DNA of 7,977 nucleotides from Syntrophaceae bacterium UBA4059 (GCA_002382045.1 DFZJ01000099.1:1-7977), one strand, 5' to 3'. Positions 1 through 6,077 are shown, numbered from the stretch's first letter. The notes: generated by a model not told the origin, from the sequence alone. Numbers and translations are program-made.

Positions 1-27
1 CGCCCGCCGGATTTCAAGGGGAAATAA
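1..27 (+). CDS. possible 3' end of an upstream gene (partial)
   Basis: Frame 1 reads RPPDFKGK followed by TAA at 25-27. A terminator-like hairpin begins only three bases later, which is the usual arrangement at the end of a transcription unit. Eight codons are too few to name a product or to prove coding, so this rests on position only. Confidence 0.25.
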   Translation, partial: RPPDFKGK

Positions 28-30
28 TCG

Positions 31-105
31 TGATGAGCCCTTCGGAGTCTGGCCGACCGGCCTTTGACCCCGAAGGGCTGTCTTGGGCTCATCAGTCCAT
101 TTTTT
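31..105 (+). terminator. nested inverted repeat followed by six T, terminator-like
   Basis: TGATGAGCCC (31-40) pairs perfectly with GGGCTCATCA (85-94). AGCCCTTCGG (36-45) also pairs perfectly with CCGAAGGGCT (70-79), so bases 36-40 have two alternative partners. The apex contains GGCC (51-54) and GGCC (59-62), which can pair with each other. A run of six T follows at 100-105. This fits a Rho-independent terminator for whatever lies to the left, although the T run starts five bases after the stem. It could also be one member of a dispersed hairpin repeat family. Confidence 0.5.
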
Positions 106-280
106 GCCAATACACCCACTTCGGGAAGTTTGCATAACCATATAAAACCAACAATATTTTCATTCCAGTGAATGAGGAAATCTAGTTATTTCAATGTTTT
201 ATGGATGCCAGCACTCGTGCCCCTTAGGGTATTCGGCATGACGAATAAGAGTAGTTTTTCAAAGCTCTCATGTCGATGGA

Positions 281-351
281 GTCCCGACTTGTCGGGACGA
301 CAGAGAAATCTTAAGCTCCCTCCCTGCATTCAGGATAAAGATTTCTCGTCG
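281..351. repeat. inverted-repeat patch in the gene-free 5' region
   Basis: GTCCCGAC (281-288) and GTCGGGAC (291-298) form a perfect 8-bp stem with a two-base loop. Directly after it, 298-312 (CGACAGAGAAATCTT) is complementary to 338-351 (AAGATTTCTCGTCG) with one bulged base and a 25-nt loop. I see no coding sequence between the first hairpin (ending at 105) and the promoter at 373. These two stems are the only clear structure in that gap of about 270 bases. Stems with AGATTTCTC-type arms are familiar as dispersed intergenic repeats in anaerobic proteobacteria, but that is recollection, not something tested here. Confidence 0.5.
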
Positions 352-372
352 CCTTGCCTCGAAATAAATGGA

Positions 373-401
373 CTGACAAAATGTTTCTTTTGTGATATTA
401 T
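373..401 (+). promoter_or_regulatory. sigma-70-type promoter of the AAA+/DUF4143 gene
   Basis: CTGACA (373-378) and TATTAT (396-401) each match the -35 and -10 consensus at five of six positions and are separated by exactly 17 bases. Transcription would begin near 408, giving a leader of only about 23 nt before the ATG at 431. The placement directly upstream of the gene supports it. Confidence 0.5.
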
Positions 402-430
402 CTTTGCAAATTGTAACTGGCGGTGACAAT

Positions 431-1612
431 ATGCAAAGCTACATTGACCGGCATGCAACTGATGAAATTCGGCAATCCCTTGAACATAATCCCGTTACGG
501 CATTGGTCGGACCGCGGCAATGCGGCAAATCCACGCTTGCCCATCATATCCTGCAAAACCGTAAAGACGCGCTTTTTCTTGATTTGGAACTGCCGTCGGA
601 CATGCGCAAGCTGACCGATGCGGAATTGTTTCTTCAAGAACATGTTCACCAATTAATCTGCATCGATGAAGTGCAACTGCGGCCGGACCTGTTTTCTTTG
701 CTGCGAGCGCTCATCGACAAAGACCGGCGACCGGGACGTTTTCTTATTCTGGGTTCCACATCCCGCGATCTGATCAGGCAGGGAGGTGAAACCCTTGCCG
801 GTCGAATCCACTACATTGAACTGACGCCGCTTACCTGGCCGGAGATCCAAGGCGCAAAAGACAGCATCGCGTGGGACTTTAAGAAACACTGGTGGCGAGG
901 CGGTTTCCCTCCGTCTTTACTTGCATCCGATGACACCCAAAGCGACGCCTGGCGCAGGGATTTGATTCAGGACTATTTAAGCCGCGACATTCCGTCTCTG
1001 GGGTTTGCGCTTCCTGTGCCTGTCCTGTCGCGCTTTTGGAAAATGATCGCGCACTATCATGGCGGACTCTTTAACGCATCGAAAATCGGTCAATCGATGG
1101 ACATCTCACACAACACAGTCCGTAAATACCTTGATATTCTTGAACAAACGTTTATGGTGCGCCTCCTGCAGCCTCTGGAGATCAATCTTAAAAAACGCCT
1201 AGTCAAATCGCCTAAGATATATCTCCGTGACAGCGGGCTTTTGCATACGCTTCTGGAAATTGACAGCGCAACGGAGCTTTATGGCCATCCGGTATTTGGC
1301 GCATCGTGGGAGGGCTGGTGTCTTGAACAGATCATTGCGGCCCTGCCGCTCCGGCAGCCGTTTTTTTACAGAACGTCTTCCGGTGAAGAAATTGATCTGG
1401 TTTTAGTCAAAGGGGAAAAGCGCCTGACCTTTGAAATCAAAGCCTCCCTGACGCCCCATTTGTCCAAAGGTTTTGCCGATACGATGAAAGCGCTGAAGCC
1501 CGAGCGTGTCTGGGTTGTCTGCCCCATGACCGATCCAGGCTACCCGATCCAAAGCGGCGCCCGTGTAACGGGAATCAGCGAATGCCTCCGTGATCTGGCC
1601 ATCTATGAATAA
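431..1612 (+). CDS. standalone AAA+ ATPase with DUF4143 C-terminal domain (COG1373-type)
   Basis: The 393-residue product has the architecture of AAA_14/DUF4143 ATPases. The Walker A motif is GPRQCGKST at residues 27-35, Walker B is LICIDE at 75-80, and a sensor-1-like strand FLILGSTS is at 104-111. The C-terminal half matches DUF4143. It includes GEEIDL (D322) followed by FEIKAS (E335, K337), the D...ExK pattern of the restriction-endonuclease-like fold. The cellular role of this family is not established; the genes are often patchily distributed and stand alone, as here. I chose ATG 431 because homology-like sequence (MQSYIDRH) begins there. An in-frame upstream start at 392 would overlap the predicted -10 region and add 13 unlikely residues. 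The Shine-Dalgarno is weak (GGTG at 422-425). No lesion is visible. The next gene is a fragment beginning about 30 bp after the stop, so this gene may mark an insertion point. Confidence 0.88.
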   Translation: MQSYIDRHATDEIRQSLEHNPVTALVGPRQCGKSTLAHHILQNRKDALFLDLELPSDMRKLTDAELFLQEHVHQLICIDEVQLRPDLFSLLRALIDKDRRPGRFLILGSTSRDLIRQGGETLAGRIHYIELTPLTWPEIQGAKDSIAWDFKKHWWRGGFPPSLLASDDTQSDAWRRDLIQDYLSRDIPSLGFALPVPVLSRFWKMIAHYHGGLFNASKIGQSMDISHNTVRKYLDILEQTFMVRLLQPLEINLKKRLVKSPKIYLRDSGLLHTLLEIDSATELYGHPVFGASWEGWCLEQIIAALPLRQPFFYRTSSGEEIDLVLVKGEKRLTFEIKASLTPHLSKGFADTMKALKPERVWVVCPMTDPGYPIQSGARVTGISECLRDLAIYE

Positions 1613-1640
1613 TTGAGTGTTATGTCCCGGAATTACCTGA

Positions 1641-1928
1641 ATCGTGGTTCTGGACGCGACATGGCGCCAGGCGCGCCGGTTGTATACCCGCACGCTGACA
1701 TTGTGGGCCATACCCCGGTTGGTTCTTCCCGCGCCCACGCGCTCTCGGGACCGTCTGCGCGAACAACGTCGGCCGGATGGAATGTCCACGATCGAGGCGG
1801 TGGCGACAGCGGTTGCGAAGAGCGAGGGGACAAAAGTAGCCGAGCCGCTGGAAAGGTTGTACGATGAAGTGGTCCGACGAACAATCACCTTGCGCTGGAA
1901 ACCAGGCCGCCTGATCGTTTCAGGGTAA
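1641..1928 (+). pseudogene. C-terminal remnant of a DTW-domain protein (tRNA-uridine aminocarboxypropyltransferase family)
   Basis: From 1644 the frame reads VVLDATWRQARRL, which carries the D-x-T-W signature of the DTW family. It continues with RLREQRRPDGMSTIEAVATA, the conserved R-P-x-G-x-S-T-x-E-A block, and ends at TAA 1926-1928. Family members (TapT/YfiP-like) make acp3U in tRNA and are usually about 200 residues, with a cysteine-rich zinc-ribbon N-terminus. Here only about 95 residues remain. A TGA at 1638-1640 closes the frame just upstream, and neither the zinc ribbon nor the first half of the domain is found in any frame before it. A GTG at 1644 could open an ORF, but there is no credible ribosome site. 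I infer a truncated gene, cut near 1640, with its 5' part lost or replaced when the neighbouring ATPase gene arrived. Confidence 0.75.
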
Positions 1929-1996
1929 ACTTGGACAAGGAGCCCAGACATAAAAACTAAGTCTAAGTGTAGACCCTTATCTTTCCTATTTTTAGG

Positions 1997-2025
1997 TTGA
2001 CATAATTTTAATAGGTGTGTATACA
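1997..2025 (+). promoter_or_regulatory. promoter of the MarR gene, -10 inside the operator
   Basis: A perfect -35 hexamer TTGACA (1997-2002) is followed after 17 bases by TATACA (2020-2025), a four-of-six -10 match. The -10 lies inside the palindrome at 2016-2027, so a protein bound there would block RNA polymerase. The predicted start of transcription, near 2032, is only a few bases before the ATG at 2035, which would make the message leaderless or nearly so. Confidence 0.55.
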
Positions 2026-2029
2026 CATA
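2011..2029 (+). promoter_or_regulatory. palindromic operator-like site, upstream copy
   Basis: TGTGTATACACA (2016-2027) is a perfect 12-bp palindrome. The wider site TAGGTGTGTATACACA (2012-2027) recurs in inverted orientation on the other side of the MarR gene with one difference in 16 bases. MarR proteins bind palindromes of this size as dimers, and the overlap with the -10 implies autorepression. The site assignment is inferred; the palindrome and its second copy are seen directly. Confidence 0.6.
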
Positions 2030-2034
2030 ATCGT

Positions 2035-2478
2035 ATGGACATCCAAGATAAAAAGAATCGCCACGAAATGGGCAGTAATTGCGTCTGCTTCAACCTAAGG
2101 AGGGCCGCCAGGCTCGTCACTCAGCGTTATGAGCGCGCATTAAAAAAATGTGGTGTCAAGGCGACTCAGTTTTCAGTGTTGGTTACAGCACGCAATAATG
2201 ACAGTATCCCCCTGACCAAAATGGCCCGCTTGCTGGGTATGGACAGAACCTCGTTGACTCGAACGCTGAACATAATGATAGAAAAAGGGTTAGTGACTGT
2301 GAAAACGGGCGACGATAAAAGAGGACGTCAAATAAGCATCACACCCACGGGCATAAAGGTATTGGAAGATGCAGTCGTGATTTGGCGGAATGTCCAGACT
2401 GAGGTAGTGGAAAACCTGGGACAAGAGAAATGGGCCAGTCTGCTCTCCGGACTTCGTGAGTTGAGCAAAAGAGCCTAA
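2035..2478 (+). CDS. MarR-family winged-helix transcriptional regulator
   Basis: The 147-residue product has the normal MarR length and layout: an N-terminal dimerisation helix (NLRRAARLVTQRYERALKKC), then a winged helix-turn-helix. The recognition-helix region is LTKMARLLGMDRTSLTRTLNIM, and the wing is DDKRGRQISITPTG, which holds the D-x-R type signature. Helical C-terminal sequence follows for dimerisation. I chose ATG 2035 over a GTG at 2017 because the GTG sits within the predicted -10 and operator. A later in-frame ATG at 2068 (MGSNCVCF) is also possible, since no Shine-Dalgarno favours either. Two cysteines near the N-terminus (C-V-C) could sense oxidants, but that is speculation. The gene is bracketed by two inverted operator-like copies and sits directly upstream of the molybdoenzyme module, its likely target besides itself. 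Confidence 0.87.
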   Translation: MDIQDKKNRHEMGSNCVCFNLRRAARLVTQRYERALKKCGVKATQFSVLVTARNNDSIPLTKMARLLGMDRTSLTRTLNIMIEKGLVTVKTGDDKRGRQISITPTGIKVLEDAVVIWRNVQTEVVENLGQEKWASLLSGLRELSKRA

Positions 2479-2495
2479 AATTTTTTTACACATAA

Positions 2496-2512
2496 GTGTG
2501 TATATACACCTA
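2496..2512 (-). promoter_or_regulatory. palindromic operator-like site, downstream inverted copy
   Basis: GTGTATATACAC (2498-2509) is a perfect 12-bp palindrome. Read on the minus strand, the site is TAGGTGTATATACACA, identical to the upstream copy at 2012-2027 except for one base. It follows the MarR stop codon by about 20 bp and precedes the oxidoreductase tail and the FmdE-like gene, as an operator for the downstream module would. A TTTACA (2485-2490) lies just upstream, but its spacing to any -10 candidate is poor, so I do not call a promoter here. Confidence 0.55.
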
Positions 2513-2519
2513 AACTGGT

Positions 2520-2752
2520 CCTCCGAAGGGCAAACGGTGAAAGTTATTACTGAGGCGGGTGAAGAAACCATCGAGGTAGAGGTGACCAGTGATGACAGAA
2601 AAGGGCGGGTCATTATTCCGCATGGATTTGGCCTAGTCTATGACGGGGTTAAATTCGGGGCCAACGTGAACCGGCTAGACAAGAATACAAACAGGGACCA
2701 GTTCGGCACGCCGGTGCACCGCTATGTGCCCTGCCGGGTCGAGGCTGTCTGA
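2520..2752 (+). pseudogene. C-terminal tail of a molybdopterin oxidoreductase (first copy)
   Basis: The frame reads SEGQTVKVITEAGEE... to TGA at 2750-2752. It matches the last 76 residues of the oxidoreductase at 4004-5856 at 62 of 76 positions, and the similarity is also obvious in the DNA. This is the end of the molybdopterin-dinucleotide-binding domain (PF01568 type), which contacts the cofactor but has no activity alone. Similarity stops near 2520, where the sequence turns into the MarR-linked operator region. A GTG at 2498 gives an 84-codon ORF, but its first eight codons lie in the operator and resemble nothing in the family. The rest of the gene, well over 600 codons, is gone. The TGA overlaps the ATG of the next gene (TGATG), which suggests the full-length ancestor was translationally coupled to it. 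Confidence 0.78.
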
Positions 2753-3369
2753 TGCCAGGAGAAAACGCATCTATGAACATCTGTACCTATTCTTTTGAAG
2801 AGTATCTCCATCTGGTGAAGTCTTTTCACGGCCATCTCGCGCCGGGTTTAATCGTCGGTGGATTTATGGTTGATCTGGCCATGAAGCATCTTCCGGAGGG
2901 CGAATTTTTTGATGCAATCTGTGAGACAAACGTGTGCCTGCCTGACACCGTGCAGATCCTGACACCCTGCACCATCGGGAACGGCTGGTTGAGCATTGTT
3001 CCTTTCGGTAAATTCGCCGTGACGCTTTATGAGAAATACAGCGGCAAAGGCGTGCGGGTTTATCTGGACACGGAAAAACTGGATGCCTGGCCGGCAGTCC
3101 GCGACTGGTATCTAAAAAAGAAGAAAAAGAGTGAGCAAAATACGGATGTGCTTCTCGCGCAAATCAAGGAAGCCGGTCCCTGTCTGTTCAGTATCCAGCA
3201 CGTGCAGGTTGAACCGGAAAAAGTCCGCCGCAAGAAAATGGGTCCGGTAGACGTTTGTCCGACCTGCTGCGAGGCCTATCCGAAACGTGACGGAGACAAA
3301 TGCCAAAGTTGCCGGGGCGACACGCCTTATACGGATGTTACCGCCGTCGTTATGAAAACTAAAAATTAA
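2752..3369 (+). CDS. FmdE-like protein (formylmethanofuran dehydrogenase subunit E family)
   Basis: The 205-residue product has the FmdE layout. An N-terminal FHGHLAPG segment is at residues 25-32. A central block reads NVCLPDTVQILTPCTIGNG, then GKFAVTLY and GKGVRVYLD. A C-terminal zinc ribbon has C169, C172, C184 and C187. In most family members I know, the first motif is HGHxCPG; here alanine (A30) replaces that cysteine. The family is named for genes in molybdenum formylmethanofuran dehydrogenase operons. In bacteria it occurs beside molybdoenzymes, its biochemical role is unsettled, and metal or cofactor handling is a guess. ATG 2752 overlaps the preceding TGA and has GAGG seven bases upstream. 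ATG 2773 (MNICTYSF) has AGGAG eleven bases upstream and gives an N-terminus closer to the family, so the start is uncertain. The flavoprotein gene follows after 13 bp, implying one operon. Confidence 0.82.
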   Translation: MPGENASMNICTYSFEEYLHLVKSFHGHLAPGLIVGGFMVDLAMKHLPEGEFFDAICETNVCLPDTVQILTPCTIGNGWLSIVPFGKFAVTLYEKYSGKGVRVYLDTEKLDAWPAVRDWYLKKKKKSEQNTDVLLAQIKEAGPCLFSIQHVQVEPEKVRRKKMGPVDVCPTCCEAYPKRDGDKCQSCRGDTPYTDVTAVVMKTKN

Positions 3370-3382
3370 AGGAGGAAAAGTA

Positions 3383-3955
3383 ATGAAAGTCGTCGGTTTT
3401 GTAGGAAGTCCAAGAAAGAAAGGAAATACAACCAGCATCGTCAATGAGGTTTTGCGGGGTGCGTCCGAGGCCGGTGCGGAAACAAAGACATTTAATCTCA
3501 ACGAACTGGGCATCCGGGGATGCCAGGCTTGTTTCAAATGCCAGACACCGGAAGGAAAATGTGTACAGACCGACGGCATGGCGCCACTTTATGAAGAAAT
3601 TTTCAATGCCGATGCCGTTGTGCTTGGCACCCCGGTCTTCATGTTTCAAATCACGGGCCAGACGAAGACTTTTATCGACCGGCTTTTTGCCCTGTTGTAT
3701 CTCAAAGATGGTAAACCAGGCGCGTTCAGGAACAAAATAAGAGGGAAAAAGGCCGTAACTGTGTATTCCCAGAGTCAACCGGAAACCGGCGCGTTTGCAT
3801 CATCGTTCGATTTGAACGAAGGCGTTCTTAATTTCCTGGGCTTCAAGGTCGAGGGACGCATTGTTGCGGGAGGAATGGCAAACCTGGATTCAGCAAAGGG
3901 CAACCAGAACATTATGGATAAGGCTTATGCCACAGGCGTTGAATTGGTAAAGTAA
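3383..3955 (+). CDS. iron-sulfur flavoprotein (Isf-like, flavodoxin fold, NADPH-dependent FMN reductase family)
   Basis: The 190-residue protein starts MKVVGFVGSPRKKGNT, the FMN phosphate-binding loop of the flavodoxin-like reductases (G8-T16). It then carries C47-x2-C50-x2-C53-x6-C60, the compact cysteine motif of archaeal and bacterial Isf proteins that binds a [4Fe-4S] cluster. Further flavodoxin-fold strands are DAVVLGTPVFMFQITGQTKTFIDR (the TPV-y-x-x-x-sG-x-xK-x-FiDR block) and KKAVTVYSQ. Isf proteins shuttle electrons from ferredoxin-type donors through FMN, so a redox partner role for the adjacent molybdoenzyme is reasonable but inferred. AAAGGAGG at 3368-3375, seven bases before ATG 3383, is a very strong ribosome site and fixes the start. 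Length and motifs look intact. Confidence 0.87.
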   Translation: MKVVGFVGSPRKKGNTTSIVNEVLRGASEAGAETKTFNLNELGIRGCQACFKCQTPEGKCVQTDGMAPLYEEIFNADAVVLGTPVFMFQITGQTKTFIDRLFALLYLKDGKPGAFRNKIRGKKAVTVYSQSQPETGAFASSFDLNEGVLNFLGFKVEGRIVAGGMANLDSAKGNQNIMDKAYATGVELVK

Positions 3956-4003
3956 AGCAGCATGAAGCAACCAAATGATGAAGGAGGAGGATGTAAAAAG
4001 ACT

Positions 4004-4075
4004 ATGACATGGAAAAAGACGACCTGCGCAATATGCGGCATCCGCTGCGGATTGGAAGTCAACTGCTCGAACTAA
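4004..4075 (+). other. detached N-terminal [4Fe-4S] segment of the second molybdopterin oxidoreductase
   Basis: ATG 4004 opens a 23-codon frame, MTWKKTTCAICGIRCGLEVN then CSN and TAA (4073-4075). The C-x2-C-x3-C pattern followed by GLEV is the textbook start of a DMSO-reductase-superfamily catalytic subunit. AAGGAGGAGG (3981-3990) is upstream, with a longish 13-base spacing. The same frame is open back to ATG 3962. The fourth cluster cysteine, normally about 25-30 residues further on, is not present. The body of the enzyme continues in a different frame from about 4075. Confidence 0.8.
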
Positions 4076-5856
4076 CACCTGATTATAAGAATACCGAGAT
4101 GCTTATATCCGTCGGTTGGAATGGGATGATGAGCCATCAAATACCCCAGGCCAGGAGAGTATTGACCAGGATCTCTAAAGACCCGGACAAGCTGCTTGTC
4201 GTGATCGACCCGCGGCTTTCGGAAACGGCAAAAATTGCGAATATTCACTTGGCTCTGCGGCCGGGTACGGATGCCTTGCTGATCAAATCGATGATTGCCA
4301 TCATCCTCAAAGAGGGTATGCATAACCAGGAATATATCGACAAGCACGTCAGCGGGTTCAAGGAGATGATGCCCTGGTTCGCCGGATTTGACGTGAACGC
4401 GGCGCTGAAGGTCTGCGAACTGGAGTACGGCCAGGTGTTCCGGGTTTGCCAGGAATTCGCCAAACGCCAGTCCTGCCTGCGAGACGACCTTGGCATCCTG
4501 ATGAACCGGCACAGTGCCCTTGTATCATATCTTCTGGTTGTGCTGCTGGCGATCTGCGGACGCATCGGTGTGCCGGGAGGAAGCTACCTCGTTGGCGAAA
4601 AGGTGTACTCAGATCCGAATGACCCCAAGACGTGGAGAACAGCGGTGACCAACATCCCGGCCATCGGGGAGATGTTCCCTCCCAATGTGATGCCGGAAGA
4701 GATTGCAAACGACCGTCCCGACCGAATCAGATCCGTCTTCGTCATGGGAGCGAATCCATTGCGGTCTTATGCCGATACGACCGCGTATGAAGAGGCATTC
4801 GGGCGACTCGATCTGCTGGTGGTAGCCGAGATTGCCATGAGCGAGACCGCCACACTTGCACACTACATCCTGCCCTGCAGGTCAACCTACGAATCGTGGT
4901 CCACGGCGGATATGGTTATCCCCTCCACAACCAACAAAGGTTTCCTGGACGTCGTCAGCCGGATGCGCCAGCCCGTTGTCGAGGTCGAAGGAGAGCAGAA
5001 AGAAGCGGGTGAGATATTCACCCTCTTGGCCGATGACATGGGGCTCATGCCCGTCCTGCCCGACTCGCTTTACCAGGCTGCGGGAAGTGTCGACCTGAGA
5101 GCATACCGTGATGCGCTGATGGATTATCTCATGGAGCATCCCGAGAACATGAGGAAGGCGCCTTTCATCGCAGCCAAGACGCTGGGCAAGGCCATAGGTT
5201 CCGCCCAGCTGGCCAGCTATGTCACCGGGTTGTTACAGCGGTCCCCGGCAAAACAGGCGGAGGCGGCAAGAGTGGGATTCGACGCCGGACCGGACCAGGG
5301 ACTGGCCCTCTACGAGGTCATTCTCGACCATCCGGAGGGCGTGGTGGTCGGCGTACAGGATATCGGGAAAAATCTTGGTCGAGTGGCTAAAAAGGACGGC
5401 AAGATAAGGCTCGATGTGGCGGAGGTGGAAGACTGGATAAAAGGAATCAACCCCGGTGAGGAAGAGAAACGCCTGAAAACTGATGCTGAATTTCCATTGA
5501 TCCTGATGGCGGGACGCCACATGGACATGAATGCCAACACGGGTATGAGGAACCCTGCGTGGAACGAAGGCAGACGGCCCTGCACCCTGGCGATGAATCC
5601 GGCGGACGCTGAGAAATTTGGGTTCGCCGACGGACAAATGGTGAAGGTTATCACCGAGGCGGGCGAAGAAACCATCGAGGTAGAGGTGACCGGGGATGCC
5701 AGAAAAGGGCAGGTTATTATTCCGCATGGATTTGGTCTGGTCTACGATGGCGTTACGTATGGCGCTAACGTCAACCGCTTAACAAAAAACACAAACCGAG
5801 ATTTTGTCGGAACCCCGATGCACCGTTATATACCCTGTCGCGTAGAAGCGCTTTAA
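4004..5856 (+). pseudogene. molybdopterin oxidoreductase (DMSO reductase superfamily) with internal deletion and frame change
   Basis: From about 4075 the frame beginning at ATG 4009 (615 codons) encodes the body of a molybdopterin oxidoreductase. PDYKNTEMLISVGWN (residues 24-38) corresponds to the family's P-D-x-x-x-T-d-x-i-l-x-x-G-x-N block. GRIGVPGGSY lies near residue 184, GANPLRSYADT near 247, AEIAMSETATLAHYILP near 272, and the C-terminal dinucleotide-binding domain runs from about residue 494 to the end. The authentic N-terminus (CxxCxxxC) is in another frame at 4004. In intact relatives, roughly 150 residues separate the two blocks; they hold the last cluster cysteine and the Cys/Ser/Sec that ligates molybdenum. 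All of this is missing, and the first 22 residues of the 4009 frame are out-of-frame reading. An active enzyme is very unlikely unless the join is an assembly error. The substrate cannot be told from what remains. It follows the flavoprotein gene by about 50 bp in the same operon. Confidence 0.82.
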
Positions 5857-6017
5857 AGAGAGTGTCTGATTGCTCACTAAGCGGTACACGGCAATAGCAT
5901 TGGGGCTTGAGTTATAGCAGCAGTTGCTCTTACGCCTAGGTGGCAATACCCGTACGTATTTGTCGATCAAGGACTAAGAGGCACTCAGTTCGATAGGCAA
6001 TACTTTCAAGGTTGTAG

Positions 6018-6077
6018 GACAGACGTTTCGTCTGTCAGCCAACAAAACATTACTCTAGGACAGGCGTCACGCTTGTC
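6018..6077. repeat. two related stem-loops 41 bp apart
   Basis: GACAGACG-TTT-CGTCTGTC (6018-6036) is a perfect 8-bp stem with a three-base loop. GACAGGCG-TCA-CGCTTGTC (6059-6077) has the same form with one G-T pair. Both are preceded by TAG and begin exactly 41 bp apart. The differences between arms are partly compensatory, which points to selected RNA or DNA structure. They lie in the 241-bp gap before the DUF169 gene, whose remainder (5857-6014) shows nothing I can identify. They may act as a terminator pair or belong to a dispersed intergenic repeat family; no T run follows either one. Confidence 0.6.

Noticed and set aside
121..132. TCGGGAAGTTTG shared with 6916-6927
   Set aside because: A single 12-base match is expected by chance in about 8 kb, and the flanks do not match.
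1961..1974. GTCTA-AGTG-TAGAC inverted repeat upstream of the MarR promoter
   Set aside because: A five-base stem is common by chance and it does not resemble the operator-like sites flanking the gene.
1403..2026. Minus-strand open frame of 207 codons
   Set aside because: It runs antisense across the end of the AAA+/DUF4143 gene and the DTW remnant, both recognised on the plus strand, and its own sequence shows no family motif.
2017..2034. GTG 2017 as the start of the MarR protein
   Set aside because: It lies inside the operator palindrome and overlaps the predicted -10, so it would be upstream of the transcript start.
2479..2497. T-rich run after the MarR stop as a Rho-independent terminator
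   Set aside because: There is no GC-rich stem before the T run, so nothing supports termination.
2498..2752. A real 84-codon gene starting at GTG 2498
   Set aside because: The first eight codons are operator sequence and the rest matches only the tail of a much larger enzyme. No ribosome site is seen.
4004..4075. Programmed ribosomal frameshift joining the CxxCxxxC segment to the oxidoreductase body
   Set aside because: A frameshift alone would leave out about 150 conserved residues, and no slippery heptamer or downstream structure is evident at the junction. A deletion explains it better.
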